The translations under genes were made by a program, and so were the position numbers. Of a stretch of 64,000 nt of DNA, positions 35,757 through 45,301 are shown in pieces. The notes below the pieces were generated by a model that was given only the letters and a program-made list of their open reading frames with translations, was not told the DNA's origin and made no database searches. The stretch is from Rhodothermales bacterium (GTDB lineage Bacteria > Bacteroidota > Rhodothermia > Rhodothermales > UBA10348). Location of the stretch: contig JAEPNP010000001.1 of assembly GCA_017643395.1 (NCBI GenBank), forward strand, positions 1,199,806 through 1,263,805, in the 5' to 3' direction. Within the stretch, counting starts at the first letter, position 1; the number at the start of each line of letters is the position of its first letter.

Positions 35757-36629
35757 ATGCGCATCCTGACCCGATCACATCTTGCTTACACGCTGGTCCT
35801 TGCCACCCTTATCGGCGTCGGCATTGGCACCATGTCCGCGCTGGGCCTGGAGGCGGGCTGGTTTCCCGGGTTGATCGCGTTCGCGGCGATGGTCGTTCTC
35901 CTGCAGCGAAAGTCGCTGCGCCGATGGCGCACAACCCGCGCCCCCCTACCGGAGTGGAAACGGAAATGGTTGGCGACGCACCTCCCGCTGTACACCAGCT
36001 TGTCTCAGACCGATCGGGGCCGGTTCGATGTCGACGTACAGATTGTTCTGAACGAGTGGCGCTTTGAGGGTGTGAACGGCGCTCAGCCCACAGAAGCACG
36101 CCGCCTCTCGGTAGCCGCCGGTGCGGCCCTGCTCATGCACGGTCATCCCGAGTGGGAGCTACCGTACAGACAGGGCGTGCTGTTCTACCCGGACCACTTT
36201 GATGACGACTACGACATCGAGGCTCATGCCGACTTTGACGGTATGGCACATCAGCAGGGCCCGATAATTCTATCGATTCGGGCGCTGGACACCGCCTGGA
36301 ATCGGCCAGGTGACGGAAACGTGGTGCTCCATGAACTAGCGCACCTTCTGGACTACAAGACCGAGTTTGCGGACGGCATGCCGGCCCTGGTGGACGCGCG
36401 TTCAGCCGACGCCTGGGCAGACCTGGTTGACCGGGAAATGGATCGCATAGAGCGCGGGGACTCCATCATCCGGGACTACGGCGCCACCGAGCCCGCGGAG
36501 TTCTTTGCCTGCGCGGTGGAGAGCTTCTTCGTGGAGCCGTCTCGCCTTGCTCGACATCACGCCGAGTTGTTTGGCGCGCTCAAGGCACTCTTCAATTTGG
36601 ACCCCCGGGCGGGCACTACGGTGCGCTGA
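35757..36629 (+). CDS. MtfA-like zinc metallopeptidase (M90 family) with membrane anchor
   Basis: 290 residues from the ATG at 35757. Two N-terminal hydrophobic stretches (LAYTLVLATLIGVGIGTM, WFPGLIAFAAMVVLL) predict a membrane anchor. The peptidase part has LPLYTSLSQTDRGRFD, the zinc motif VVLHELAHLLDYK (HExxH) and the Glu region EFFACAVESFFVEP, as in MtfA, the Mlc-interacting peptidase of E. coli. The E. coli protein regulates glucose PTS expression through Mlc; whether that applies here is unknown. It is preceded by the 52-bp repeat array and followed by a terminator facing the other way. Confidence 0.88.
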   Translation: MRILTRSHLAYTLVLATLIGVGIGTMSALGLEAGWFPGLIAFAAMVVLLQRKSLRRWRTTRAPLPEWKRKWLATHLPLYTSLSQTDRGRFDVDVQIVLNEWRFEGVNGAQPTEARRLSVAAGAALLMHGHPEWELPYRQGVLFYPDHFDDDYDIEAHADFDGMAHQQGPIILSIRALDTAWNRPGDGNVVLHELAHLLDYKTEFADGMPALVDARSADAWADLVDREMDRIERGDSIIRDYGATEPAEFFACAVESFFVEPSRLARHHAELFGALKALFNLDPRAGTTVR

Positions 36630-36640
36630 TTCCAGCGCCC

Positions 36641-36679
36641 AAAAAAAAGGCCCGGCTTCCCCCTTAAAGAAGCCGGGCC
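36641..36679 (-). terminator. Rho-independent terminator of clpP
   Basis: A perfect 11-bp stem (36649-36659 with 36669-36679, GGCCCGGCTTC and its complement) around a 9-base loop is followed on the minus strand by eight Ts (36648-36641). It lies 28 bases past the clpP stop codon and separates it from the convergent peptidase gene. Confidence 0.93.
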
Positions 36680-36707
36680 AAAAAAGCGAAAGACGCCCAG
36701 GAGGGGC

Positions 36708-37400
36708 TTACCCGTCTTCGGAATCCTTGGCTTTCGGAGAGTTGGGCGTGAGCACGTTGTCAATAAGACCGTAGTCTTTGGCCTCGGCTGCGCTCAGCCA
36801 GTGGTCGCGGTCGCCATCTGCCTCAATCTGATCCTTGGTCTGACCGGTGTGGTCGGCCAGGATCTGGTAGAGGTTCTGCTTCATTTTGAGGATCTCGCGG
36901 GCGTGAATCTCGATATCCGAGGCCTGACCCTGCACACCGCCCATCCAGGGCTGATGGATCATGACGCGGGAATTCGGCAGTGCGGCACGCTTCCCGTTCT
37001 CGCCGGCAGCCAACAGCACAGAACCCATCGACGCCGCCAGGCCCACGCATATGGTGGAGCAGTGCGGCTGGATGTACTGCATGGTATCGTAGATGGCCAG
37101 ACCTGAGTCGATGGAGCCACCCGGCGAGTTGATGTAGATGTTGATGTCCCGATCCGGATCCTCGGACGTCAGGTACAGCAGCTGGGCCACCATCAAGTTG
37201 GCCACCGCATCATTCACGGCCGTTCCGAGCATGATGATGCGCTCTTTCAGCAGGCGGCTGAAGATGTCGTAGGCGCGCTCACCGCGAGACGACTGCTCCA
37301 CCACCATCGGAACGAGGGTGTTCATGGACCCAAGCGGGCCGCTGTGGATGTCCGAGGGAACGTCTACCCCCTTGGCGAACTTGAGGAACTGGTCGACCAT
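36708..37400 (-). CDS. clpP: ATP-dependent Clp protease proteolytic subunit
   Basis: 230 residues from the ATG at 37400. It is the serine protease barrel that works with ClpX or ClpA. The catalytic triad is visible: Ser124 in [11 protein letters not shown], His149 in [11 protein letters not shown] and Asp199 in [27 protein letters not shown] is the substrate strand. The first 25 or so residues precede the conserved core and may be a propeptide. It lies downstream of tig, the usual tig-clpP order, with a 93-base gap holding a small GC hairpin (37446-37459); clpX does not follow. Confidence 0.97.
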   Translation of the reverse strand: MVDQFLKFAKGVDVPSDIHSGPLGSMNTLVPMVVEQSSRGERAYDIFSRLLKERIIMLGTAVNDAVANLMVAQLLYLTSEDPDRDINIYINSPGGSIDSGLAIYDTMQYIQPHCSTICVGLAASMGSVLLAAGENGKRAALPNSRVMIHQPWMGGVQGQASDIEIHAREILKMKQNLYQILADHTGQTKDQIEADGDRDHWLSAAEAKDYGLIDNVLTPNSPKAKDSEDG

Positions 37401-37493
37401 GTTGTGTTCTGGCGTGGTTTGGCGTCGGATAACCGGACCCTAATGGGCCGGTTCCGGCCTTGCAAGGGTCATGCCGTCAAGGGATTGGCCCTT

Positions 37494-38795
37494 CTAGGCG
37501 CGTTCTTCGGCCGCTTCTTTCTGCATGGCCTCGCGGTCTTTTCCGACCACGGTGGCCTGATCGGCAAAAAAGTCCAGCACCTTGCGGGTCAGCAGCATGT
37601 CGTCCAGCTGCTGCATCATCTGCGGCATGGAGCGATAGTACTGCATCATGAAGTCGGGCGTGAGCCCATCGCCCATCGCATTCTGCTCGAAGTATGCCAC
37701 GCGGTCCTCATCGGACACCTCAAAGCTTTCGTTCTTCGAGACGCGATCCCGAATGAACATCCAGCGGGCCTGCTTTTCAGCATCCGGCCTGCCGGCTTCC
37801 ATGAAGGCCGCATCGTCAAAATCCTCCGGGAGGCGATCACCGGCCTGCTTCTTGAAGTTCTCCAGGCGCCCTTCCACGTACATGTCGACGACGGACTCAG
37901 GGACTTCGAATTCGTGACGCTGCAGGACCTGTCGAATCAGGGCACCCTCGAACAGTTCACGACTCGTCTGATCCACTGACTGCTGCATGCGCTCCCGGAG
38001 CTGCGTGCGCAATTCATCCAGCGTCTCGATCGATCCCTTTGAAGCGGCCTTGGCCAGGTCATCATCCAGATCGGGCAGTTCGCGGCTCTTGACCTCCTTG
38101 AGACGGACCTCGAATTCGGCCTCGGTGTCGTCTTCCTGACGCACGAGCTGTACCCGCGCCATACCGCCGGGCTCAAGTCCGATGAGGGCTTTACGCGTCT
38201 CATCCGTCAACTCGTCGCTGCCGAGGAAAAAGGCCACGTCGTGACGGTGATCGCCCGTCAGCTCTCCGGTTTCCTCATCCACTTCGTAGATGTCGGTCAG
38301 GATGAAGCTGTCTTCCCGGCTCGGCCCCTCCACAGGTGACAAATCGGCATTACGCTCGCGCACGCGCTCCAGCTCTTCTTCGACCTCCTCATCCGAGATC
38401 GTGTGCTCAAGTCGCGACACCTCGGCGCCGTCCAGCGATACGATCTCGAATTCCGGCCGCACGCCAAAGCGCACCTTGGCCTTCAGGTCTCCACCATACT
38501 CGTAGTCGAGCTCGGTAATGGTTGGCTGGCCCAGCACCTGGTACGCCTCGTTGTCCAGGACCTCTTCCTTGTAGGTCTTCTGAACCTTGTCCTCGGCCAC
38601 GCCATAGGCGAGTGCCTTGCCGTACATCTTGCGCACCAGCTGAGCCGGCACCTTGCCCGGGCGGAAGCCTTTCATGGATGTGCGGGCGCGCTGCCGCCGC
38701 ACGGCCTCATCCAGTTGGGGGGCGATGTCCTCCGCGGAGGCCTCGACCTCGAGCTCGAACTCGACGTCGCTGATCTTGGTGATGGTGTGGGGCAT
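37494..38795 (-). CDS. tig: Trigger factor (ribosome-associated chaperone)
   Basis: 433 residues from the ATG at 38795. The ribosome-binding domain carries the signature MKGFRPGKVPAQLVRKMYG near residues 38-56. The FKBP-like PPIase domain follows (SREDSFILTDIYEVDEETGELTGD, VAFFLGSDELTDE, IGLEPGGMARVQL). The helical C-terminal domain has many Gln, Met and Asp residues (MMQYYRSMPQMMQQLDDML). It binds nascent chains at the exit tunnel. It is an operon partner of clpP. Confidence 0.95.
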   Translation of the reverse strand: MPHTITKISDVEFELEVEASAEDIAPQLDEAVRRQRARTSMKGFRPGKVPAQLVRKMYGKALAYGVAEDKVQKTYKEEVLDNEAYQVLGQPTITELDYEYGGDLKAKVRFGVRPEFEIVSLDGAEVSRLEHTISDEEVEEELERVRERNADLSPVEGPSREDSFILTDIYEVDEETGELTGDHRHDVAFFLGSDELTDETRKALIGLEPGGMARVQLVRQEDDTEAEFEVRLKEVKSRELPDLDDDLAKAASKGSIETLDELRTQLRERMQQSVDQTSRELFEGALIRQVLQRHEFEVPESVVDMYVEGRLENFKKQAGDRLPEDFDDAAFMEAGRPDAEKQARWMFIRDRVSKNESFEVSDEDRVAYFEQNAMGDGLTPDFMMQYYRSMPQMMQQLDDMLLTRKVLDFFADQATVVGKDREAMQKEAAEERA

Positions 38796-38933
38796 GGAAG
38801 CCGGCTCGGAAAGTTCTAGCCCGCACAAACCCCGGCCCGGCACAGCAGGTTCAACCCCGGCTCCTCATTTCACGCCCTTTCCCCAGTCGGCGGCCGTGGT
38901 GGCGGGCGATGGACTCATGCCCCGGTTAGCCTC

Positions 38934-41900
38934 TCAGAAGTCGAGACCCAGTGAGATATACGTGCGCCGGTCTCCAAAGCCGCGTCCATCGAACGGCCAG
39001 GCAAAGTCGAAGCGGAGTGGGTAGCCCAGGAAAATGGTGCGTACACCAAACCCTGCCGACGTCAGCAGATCATCGAACACCATGTATCCGTCCGGGTGGT
39101 GGGTGCGCAGCGACAGGCCGTCACCATCGTTGCGGCCACCCCAGATCATGCCGGCGTCGGCGAAGACCTGCCCCTGAATGTTGTAGAGCGGCAGAAAAGG
39201 CATGGGCCCCGGGAGCATGGCGGCGACCAGCGGGAAACGAAACTCGGCATTGACCAGGCCGAAGTAGGATCCGTTTCTGGCGTTGATGTCGAAGCCGCGC
39301 AGGGGGACGATGGGCGTTGCGAGGATGAAGTCGCTGGCATCATCGATGGGCAGTCCGTTCAGGTCGTCGAAGGTGCGATTGATCCAGTTCAAGACGCCTG
39401 ATGTGTAGAACAGTTGGCGCTCCGGCCCCAGACTCGCGGCTGCAGACCCACGAACTGCGAAGGTATAGGCACCACCCAGGAAGGAGTGGTAGGTGCGGAT
39501 ATCGCCCAGTGCGGTGATGAAGCGTGTCGGCTGTCCCCCCAGGCCGAACGGGCTCCCTGACAGGCTCATCGCCATCCGGGATCCGTCCACAGGATGCAGG
39601 TAGCCGGGTGTCGTCACATCTCGTGTGAACGTGAGCCTCGGCACGATCAGGGACCGAGTGGCGGAGGGCTGCAGGGCATCCGTGATGTCGGTCTGGTTTA
39701 CGCCGATCAAGGATATCTCTGCATCGACCCGTCGGAACTTGGACAACGGGTAGCTTGCCGACAGCGAAGCACCGTACTGCCGGTAGCGGTAATAGGTGGG
39801 CCGATTATCCGCAAAGTTGGCAAGCAGTCGCGACACGTGGAAACCGGAGGTGGTCCAGTCCACGCGCCGGGGCAGGTACTCATAGGAAAGCAGGTAGTCC
39901 GAATTCCGCAGGTCGATCAGCAGGTTCGTCGCCACGGTGATGCGGTGATTCCCCAGCATGTCGGAGAAAATCATCTGGGTCAGTCCCTGCACGCCGTAAA
40001 GTGCATCGTACCCGGCCGCACCGTGTACGATGTCCGGCGAGAAGTCGAGCTTGTACTTGCGAGGCGCATATTCGCCGTCGTCGTCGACCACGGCTCGTGG
40101 CAGATAGTCTGACGACAGGAGTGACGGGCGTCCCACCAGATCACGCGCCGCCTCTGAGAAGGCCGGGCTGAACGTGTAGTTGCGGAAGTCGACCTGGATG
40201 TCTGCCAGGATGGAATCGACGACGGGCGAGTCCGGCGCGAGCCGGATGGGGTCATCATCACCTCCAAGTCCGGCGATTTCAAACTCGGGCGCGACCTGAG
40301 GCTGGGGCGCGTGAGCGGCCGAGCGCAGAAAAGGATTGCTCCGCCGCTGGGCCGATCCGGCCAGGGCCAGGGCAGGGGCGTCCACCGTCGAGGTAGGATC
40401 CATGCGTTGGGCCCACACATTGGGACGAAGCGCGTCCGGCGGCGTGCGCTCAAATGGCGTGCGCAGCACAAAAATGGACGGCGTTCCGTCCTTCAAACTC
40501 ACGACCGCGGCGCGCTGGCCGTTCGCGGCCACGGACATGCCCATCGCACCTATGGTCAGGTCGGTGACGGCGCGCTCCAGTCCCGATTCCAGGTCCTTGA
40601 GGTGCAGGTTCGGTACGCCATTGCGGTCAGAAATGAACAGCAACCTGTTGGCGTCCGGTCCGAACTGCGGCCGACCGTCTTCCCATCGGCCAGAATTGGT
40701 GAGCCGGTCCACGTAGCCTCGGCCGGGCACCAGGCGGTAGAGGCTCTTCTGCTCAAAGTTGTGGTCGAGCATGCGCACGGTTTCCTGTCCGAGCAGCAGC
40801 CGCTCTCCACGATCGGATTGAAACACCAGAAACCGACCATCCGGAGACCAGACCGGCTCATGGTCGCTGAAAGCGTCATTCGTCAGATTGACGGCCCGAT
40901 GACCCTGCGCGTCCACGACGTAGATGTCGGACTGTGGCCCATCGGCTGCCGAGACGGCGAGGCGACGACCTTCGGGGTGCCAGGCCACTGAGAAAATCTG
41001 CTCGGTGTCGCCGACCCGGATGTGCCGGGATGAGCCGGTTTCGACATCGACCAGTGCGACGGCGTCCGCTTCACCCTGCTTGACGGCCAGAGCAAGGGTC
41101 GACCCGTCAGGGCTCCAGGCAAGGCTCGGGGTAAGCAGTCGCAGACTTTCGAACCCGGTGCTGGTCTGACCCTGGATCAGCCTTTTCTCGACCCTTCCGT
41201 CCGCCACCGATGCGATGTAGACGTCAAACAGGCCGCTTCGGGTCGAGATATACGCGACCCGGTCACCCTGGGGCGACAGCGCCGGGCTGGTATTGTAGAA
41301 GCCCTCCTCGCGCGTCACGATGGCTCGGCCGATCTCACTCAGGTCCTCGCGGGCAGCAACTTCCGGGAAGTGGATTTCCCGGAGACTGCGCTGCCAGCGC
41401 TCACTCAACTGCTCGACATCCAGACCTATGGCCCGCCTGAAGCTGCCGTCGACAGATCGGGACAGCCGAAGCCGATTCAGGATCTCCGCGATCTTCTCAC
41501 GGCCGTATTGCTCGCCGATGTAGTCCCAAACGCCCTGGCCGCCACGGTAGGCGAAGAATCCTCCGAGGCGGTTTATTTCCGGCAGGTGATCCTCCAGGAT
41601 GGCCTCCCGCAGGTACATGTCCGACTCGCTGTCCCACCCATCGGCAGCGGAATATTCGGCCAGCCCTTCGTTGAACCAGAGCGGGATCCGCGTCTGGATG
41701 TTATTGGCGATGATGGACTGGATGGAGCCGCCGTAATAGATGTCGTTGATGACGGCGTGCACCAACTCGTGGTGAATGACATGCCTGAAGTCGGCATAGT
41801 CTCCCGTGAAGGGAACGGCGATCCGATTCTTGAACAGCTCCGTAACACCGCCGATGCCATCGGAGAACGTGGGCAATTCCACCGCATTCGTAACCGCGAA

Positions 41901-42191
41901 CGCATTATGGCTGGTGTACACCAGCATCGGAATCGGGCCGGTCGGCTCGTACGCGAAGAGGTCTGCTACCTTCAGATAAGCCTCTTCCGCAGCGTGTGCC
42001 GCGAAATCCGCCAGTTCCTTGCCACCCTCGTAGTAGTAAACGTCGAAGTGCTCGGTACGCAGGTAGTACCACGGCTGGCTGTCGTAGTGCACCTTGTTCT
42101 TCCCATACCGGAAGTACTGCGCCGCTGCCGGAGCGGCAGCGCAAAGGGCCACCGCTGCCAGACTCAGGAGAATGGACAGGCGACGCAGCAT
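38934..42191 (-). CDS. Peptidase MA-like / TolB propeller / outer-membrane barrel fusion
   Basis: 1085 residues from the ATG at 42191, with signal peptide MLRRLSILLSLAAVALCAAAPAAAQ. Three parts are visible. Residues 30-280 resemble a gluzincin: zinc motif HHELVHAVIND near residue 145 and WFNEGLAEYSA after it. Residues 290-620 are PD40/TolB-type propeller blades (SPALSPQGDRVAYIST, SLAWSPDGSTLALAV, EPVWSPDGRFLVFQSDR). Residues 690-1085 form a surface-antigen style beta-barrel ending in RRTYISLGLDF, with C-terminal Phe. It is predicted to sit in the outer membrane with protease and propeller parts in the periplasm. The substrate is unknown. Confidence 0.85.
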   Translation of the reverse strand: MLRRLSILLSLAAVALCAAAPAAAQYFRYGKNKVHYDSQPWYYLRTEHFDVYYYEGGKELADFAAHAAEEAYLKVADLFAYEPTGPIPMLVYTSHNAFAVTNAVELPTFSDGIGGVTELFKNRIAVPFTGDYADFRHVIHHELVHAVINDIYYGGSIQSIIANNIQTRIPLWFNEGLAEYSAADGWDSESDMYLREAILEDHLPEINRLGGFFAYRGGQGVWDYIGEQYGREKIAEILNRLRLSRSVDGSFRRAIGLDVEQLSERWQRSLREIHFPEVAAREDLSEIGRAIVTREEGFYNTSPALSPQGDRVAYISTRSGLFDVYIASVADGRVEKRLIQGQTSTGFESLRLLTPSLAWSPDGSTLALAVKQGEADAVALVDVETGSSRHIRVGDTEQIFSVAWHPEGRRLAVSAADGPQSDIYVVDAQGHRAVNLTNDAFSDHEPVWSPDGRFLVFQSDRGERLLLGQETVRMLDHNFEQKSLYRLVPGRGYVDRLTNSGRWEDGRPQFGPDANRLLFISDRNGVPNLHLKDLESGLERAVTDLTIGAMGMSVAANGQRAAVVSLKDGTPSIFVLRTPFERTPPDALRPNVWAQRMDPTSTVDAPALALAGSAQRRSNPFLRSAAHAPQPQVAPEFEIAGLGGDDDPIRLAPDSPVVDSILADIQVDFRNYTFSPAFSEAARDLVGRPSLLSSDYLPRAVVDDDGEYAPRKYKLDFSPDIVHGAAGYDALYGVQGLTQMIFSDMLGNHRITVATNLLIDLRNSDYLLSYEYLPRRVDWTTSGFHVSRLLANFADNRPTYYRYRQYGASLSASYPLSKFRRVDAEISLIGVNQTDITDALQPSATRSLIVPRLTFTRDVTTPGYLHPVDGSRMAMSLSGSPFGLGGQPTRFITALGDIRTYHSFLGGAYTFAVRGSAAASLGPERQLFYTSGVLNWINRTFDDLNGLPIDDASDFILATPIVPLRGFDINARNGSYFGLVNAEFRFPLVAAMLPGPMPFLPLYNIQGQVFADAGMIWGGRNDGDGLSLRTHHPDGYMVFDDLLTSAGFGVRTIFLGYPLRFDFAWPFDGRGFGDRRTYISLGLDF

Positions 42192-42279
42192 GTTGGATGG
42201 GTCCGGGTGGAGTCGGCGCCACGAGGGAACGACGCCAGGACATTTCCTAAATAGGGAAACGACTCAGGTTCCGGAATTG

Positions 42280-42303
42280 GCGGGGCACTGCGAGGTGCCC
42301 CGC
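42280..42303 (-). terminator. GC-rich hairpin downstream of the ABC exporter genes
   Basis: A perfect 9-bp stem (42280-42288 with 42295-42303, GCGGGGCAC and its complement) with a 6-base loop lies 54 bases past the permease stop and before the barrel-fusion gene. It has no U-tract, so its strength as a terminator is doubtful. Confidence 0.45.
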
Positions 42304-42356
42304 CCCAGACTGCGTACCCTCAGCGGTTGCGCGTTCCGTCCTGGAGACCTCCGGAT

Positions 42357-43652
42357 CTAGGCGTACCGGATCCACTTCATGATGTCCTTGATGGACGGCT
42401 TCTTGCCGTACATCAGCACACCAACCCGGTAGATCCGCGCCGACAGCCAGATGGCGCCGAGAAACGCGCCAACCATCAACAGGAAGCTGCCCCCGACTTG
42501 CCATAAGGGCACATCGGTCACCGCCACTCGGACCACCATCGGCACCGGGCTGAAGAAGGGCAGCATCGAGAGCACCAGCGCCAGGGTGGAGTTTGGCTCC
42601 TCCACAATCGGACTGATGAACATGATCGAAATGATGATGGGCATCATCACCGGAATCAGAAAACCCTGGGCCTCCTGCTCGTGCTCGACCGCCGAACCAA
42701 TGGCCGCAAACAGGGAGGCATACAGCAGATAGCCGACCAGGAAGAAGAGCACGAACCAGATGAAGACCTCCGGATTCAGCTGCGGCGGCTGGAAATCAAC
42801 AGCCGCCAGCACTTCCTCCTGCGTGGCCGTGTCCGGCAGGTTGAGGCTGGCCGGGTCCGCGAACAGGGCCACGATCGCTCCGGCGCCGATGGTACCTGCC
42901 GCCATCATGCCGGCCCAGACCACCATTTGCACAACCCCCATCGCCCCGATACCCAGCACCTTGCCCATCAGGAGCTCAAAAGGCCTGACCGACGACACGA
43001 TGATCTCGACGACGCGCGTACTCTTCTCTGCGATCACGCCGCGCATGACGACGGAGCCGTAGATCAGCATGGCCATGTAGATCAGGAAGCCGAGAATGAA
43101 GCCGATGATGGCATACGCGCCAGCATCTCCGGCTTCCTCACCTTCGCTGGTAAGCATGACCGTGTTGACCCGGACCCGATTGTTCAGGATCTCCCGAACC
43201 TCCGGGGTGATCTGGGCACGGTCCAGTCTGGCGTCCTCGACCACGCCTTCCACGGCGCGCTCCAGGCCGCGTTGGAACACCGAGCCAATTCCCCCATCGA
43301 CCGTGAAATACTCGACCTCTCCTGCGCCGTCGAGAATGCCGGACGGAATGACGAGGTAGCCGTCGATGGAGCCCCGGAGCACATCGGCACGAACGGAATC
43401 CGCCGGCTCAGTGGCCTCGACAAACCGGTACGAATCGGATTCGCGGGCTTCAAGCCGATCATACAGCAAGCCCGTCTCGTCGACCACGGAGACCGTGCGC
43501 TGTGTGCCCTCCATGGACTGCACCGTCACCAGGCCCACAACGGCGAAGAAGCCGATCAAGATGATGGGCCCCAGCAGCGTGGTTATGATGAACGCCTTGC
43601 TCTTGACCCGAGTCAGGAACTCGTTCTTTGCTACAATGAAAGTCCGGTTCAT
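42357..43652 (-). CDS. ABC-2 type transporter permease (NatB-like)
   Basis: 431 residues from the ATG at 43652. It has an N-terminal cytoplasmic start MNRTFIVAKNEFLTRVKSKAF, one membrane helix (FIITTLLGPIILIGFFAVVGLV), a large extracytoplasmic loop of about 130 residues, then five or six helices (AYAIIGFILGFLIYMAMLIYG, MGVVQMVVWAGMMAAGTIG and later). VMRGVIAEKSTRVVEIIVSSVRPFELLMGKVLGIG is the typical NatB/CcmB-like coupling segment. It exports an unknown substrate, sodium in the best-studied relatives. It overlaps the ATPase gene by four bases (ATGA). Confidence 0.92.
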   Translation of the reverse strand: MNRTFIVAKNEFLTRVKSKAFIITTLLGPIILIGFFAVVGLVTVQSMEGTQRTVSVVDETGLLYDRLEARESDSYRFVEATEPADSVRADVLRGSIDGYLVIPSGILDGAGEVEYFTVDGGIGSVFQRGLERAVEGVVEDARLDRAQITPEVREILNNRVRVNTVMLTSEGEEAGDAGAYAIIGFILGFLIYMAMLIYGSVVMRGVIAEKSTRVVEIIVSSVRPFELLMGKVLGIGAMGVVQMVVWAGMMAAGTIGAGAIVALFADPASLNLPDTATQEEVLAAVDFQPPQLNPEVFIWFVLFFLVGYLLYASLFAAIGSAVEHEQEAQGFLIPVMMPIIISIMFISPIVEEPNSTLALVLSMLPFFSPVPMVVRVAVTDVPLWQVGGSFLLMVGAFLGAIWLSARIYRVGVLMYGKKPSIKDIMKWIRYA

Positions 43653-44575
43653 GCCGCCACCTCCTCGTCTCGCTTGCCGGCCACCTGGACAAAGATGTCG
43701 CGCAGCGGCGGTTCTACCAGTTCAAATCGGAAGATCTCATCGACTGTGCCGATGATGCGCTCGAGCACCGCGCGAGGCGATGCACCGTTCAGCAGTCGCA
43801 TCTCTGCGTGGGCCTTGCTGCGCAGGGAGACCGTAACCAGCCCATCGCGCTCCAGAGCCTCCAGGAACGCGTCGCTGCCTTCGTAATCCACCTGCAGGGT
43901 GTCTTTACCGAACTGCCGCTTGACGTCGCGCAGCGTGCCGTCGAGCACGATGCGGCCGCCCGAAACCATACAGATGTCGTCGCAGAGTTGCTCCACCTGC
44001 TCCATCCGGTGCGAGGCAAACAGGATCGTGCGGCCACCGGATTTCAGCTCCATGATGACGTCGGTCAAGAGGTCCGCGTTGATGGGGTCGAGGCCTCCGA
44101 ACGGCTCGTCAAGAATCAGGAGTTCCGGCTCGTGCAGGATGGTCGCGATGAACTGGACCTTTTGCTGCTGCCCCTTGGACAGTTCCATGGTCTTGCGATT
44201 CACCCAGTCCGACGCCTCGAATCGCTCCAGCCACTTCCTGGAGCGTTTGAGCGCCTCCTTGCGGGTCAGCCCCTTGAGTTCGCCGAAGTAGCTGAGCTGC
44301 TCGCCCACCTTCATCTTCCGGTAGAGACCGCGCTCCTCGGGCAGATAGCCCATGCGGCGCTGACTCCACGGGCCAACCGGCTTTCCGTCCAGCGTGATCC
44401 TTCCGGAATCCGGAATGGTAATGTAGGTGATCATGCGGATGGTCGACGTCTTGCCAGCCCCGTTGGGGCCGAGAATGCCGAGAATCCGCCCGGGTTGGGC
44501 CTTGAAGGATACGCGGTCTACTGCGAGGACCTTGTCGTATCGCTTCGTGACCTCGTCAACATGTAGAAGAGGCAT
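43649..44575 (-). CDS. ABC transporter ATP-binding protein (NatA-like)
   Basis: 308 residues from the ATG at 44575. It shows Walker A GPNGAGKTST, a Q-loop region (YLPEERGLYRKMKV), the signature MELSKGQQQKVQFIA (LSKGQ in place of LSGGQ), Walker B LLILDEPFGGLDP and the switch His in FASHRMEQ. The C-terminal DUF4162-like extension (LVTVSLRSKAHAEMRLL, PPLRDIFVQ) is common in NatA proteins. It forms an exporter with the permease encoded directly downstream. Confidence 0.95.
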   Translation of the reverse strand: MPLLHVDEVTKRYDKVLAVDRVSFKAQPGRILGILGPNGAGKTSTIRMITYITIPDSGRITLDGKPVGPWSQRRMGYLPEERGLYRKMKVGEQLSYFGELKGLTRKEALKRSRKWLERFEASDWVNRKTMELSKGQQQKVQFIATILHEPELLILDEPFGGLDPINADLLTDVIMELKSGGRTILFASHRMEQVEQLCDDICMVSGGRIVLDGTLRDVKRQFGKDTLQVDYEGSDAFLEALERDGLVTVSLRSKAHAEMRLLNGASPRAVLERIIGTVDEIFRFELVEPPLRDIFVQVAGKRDEEVAA

Positions 44576-44613
44576 CGGAGGGTGTTGGAAGCAGAAAAAT
44601 CAGACTGGAAGCG

Positions 44614-45243
44614 TCAATCCTGATGGAAGCGCACATCATCAACCCCGAAGGTGAAATACCCGTCGAGGTTGACAAAAACGGCTACGTGAGTGATGTCTTC
44701 GCCGGACCAGGGAACGGGCGTGCCGAACCCCTCCTGGCGAAAGGCCGAGAACGGCAGTCGATACTCGCTCCATTCCTGGCCGACCTCTACGTAGGCATTG
44801 TAGAAATCGAAATCGGTGATCGATGCGGTCCCGATCTGTACGATGTAGGTGCCCGGCGTTCCGCGCAAAGCGAGACTCAGCCCATCGAACCCGGAGGCAT
44901 CCCGGGGGATGGTTGCGCGCGATGGGTCCGCCGCCGGAGGAAACTCCGCGATGGAGGACCGCACGCCCACCACGCGGGACCCGGTAGCGTCGGATGGGCG
45001 CACCCCGGCAACCTCCATGAAGTGCGTGGACACCGAGTAGAAGCCGCCAGGCACGATGTCGAGACTCGACCTGGTTCCGGCACCGTCTGCAATGGCCTGC
45101 CACGGATGGTTGGCGGTATTGATGTGGTTGCCGTCCTCGAACGTGTCCACGGTCCCACTGACCAGCGGAACGGAACGTGGGGAATCGGAACAGGCTGCCA
45201 GAAAAACGCCCAGCGCGAGTGCCGGGAAACGAACCAGATGCAT
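44614..45243 (-). CDS. Lipoprotein with CIA30/carbohydrate-binding-like beta-sandwich
   Basis: 209 residues from the ATG at 45243. The lipobox is LAAC at residues 15-18 after MHLVRFPALALGVF. The mature domain has DTFEDGNHINTANHPWQAIADG, SSLDIVPGGFYSVSTHFMEVAG, a GFDGLSLALRGTPGTYIVQIG strand pair, EWSEYRLPFSAF and FGVDDVRFHQD at the end. This is the pattern of CIA30-type and CBM11-like sugar-binding sandwiches. It is probably in the periplasm or on the surface; the ligand is unknown. It sits upstream of the exporter pair, 38 bases away. Confidence 0.75.
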   Translation of the reverse strand: MHLVRFPALALGVFLAACSDSPRSVPLVSGTVDTFEDGNHINTANHPWQAIADGAGTRSSLDIVPGGFYSVSTHFMEVAGVRPSDATGSRVVGVRSSIAEFPPAADPSRATIPRDASGFDGLSLALRGTPGTYIVQIGTASITDFDFYNAYVEVGQEWSEYRLPFSAFRQEGFGTPVPWSGEDITHVAVFVNLDGYFTFGVDDVRFHQD

Positions 45244-45301
45244 GTGGGAGGAGTGCCGGTGACGCCGGAGCGTCGGGTACGGGAGAATGCCCCGTCAGGA
45301 T

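Noticed and set aside
35168..35764. Long minus-strand open frame through the tandem repeats and the GC-rich stretch, with Gly/Arg-rich translation
   Set aside because: The 52-bp period makes successive copies read in different frames, giving three unrelated peptides in turn; the frame stays open only because of extreme GC content, and it runs into the hairpin of the tRNA.
37446..37459. Terminator between tig and clpP
   Set aside because: Only a 5-bp stem with a tetraloop and no U-tract; tig and clpP are more likely co-transcribed.
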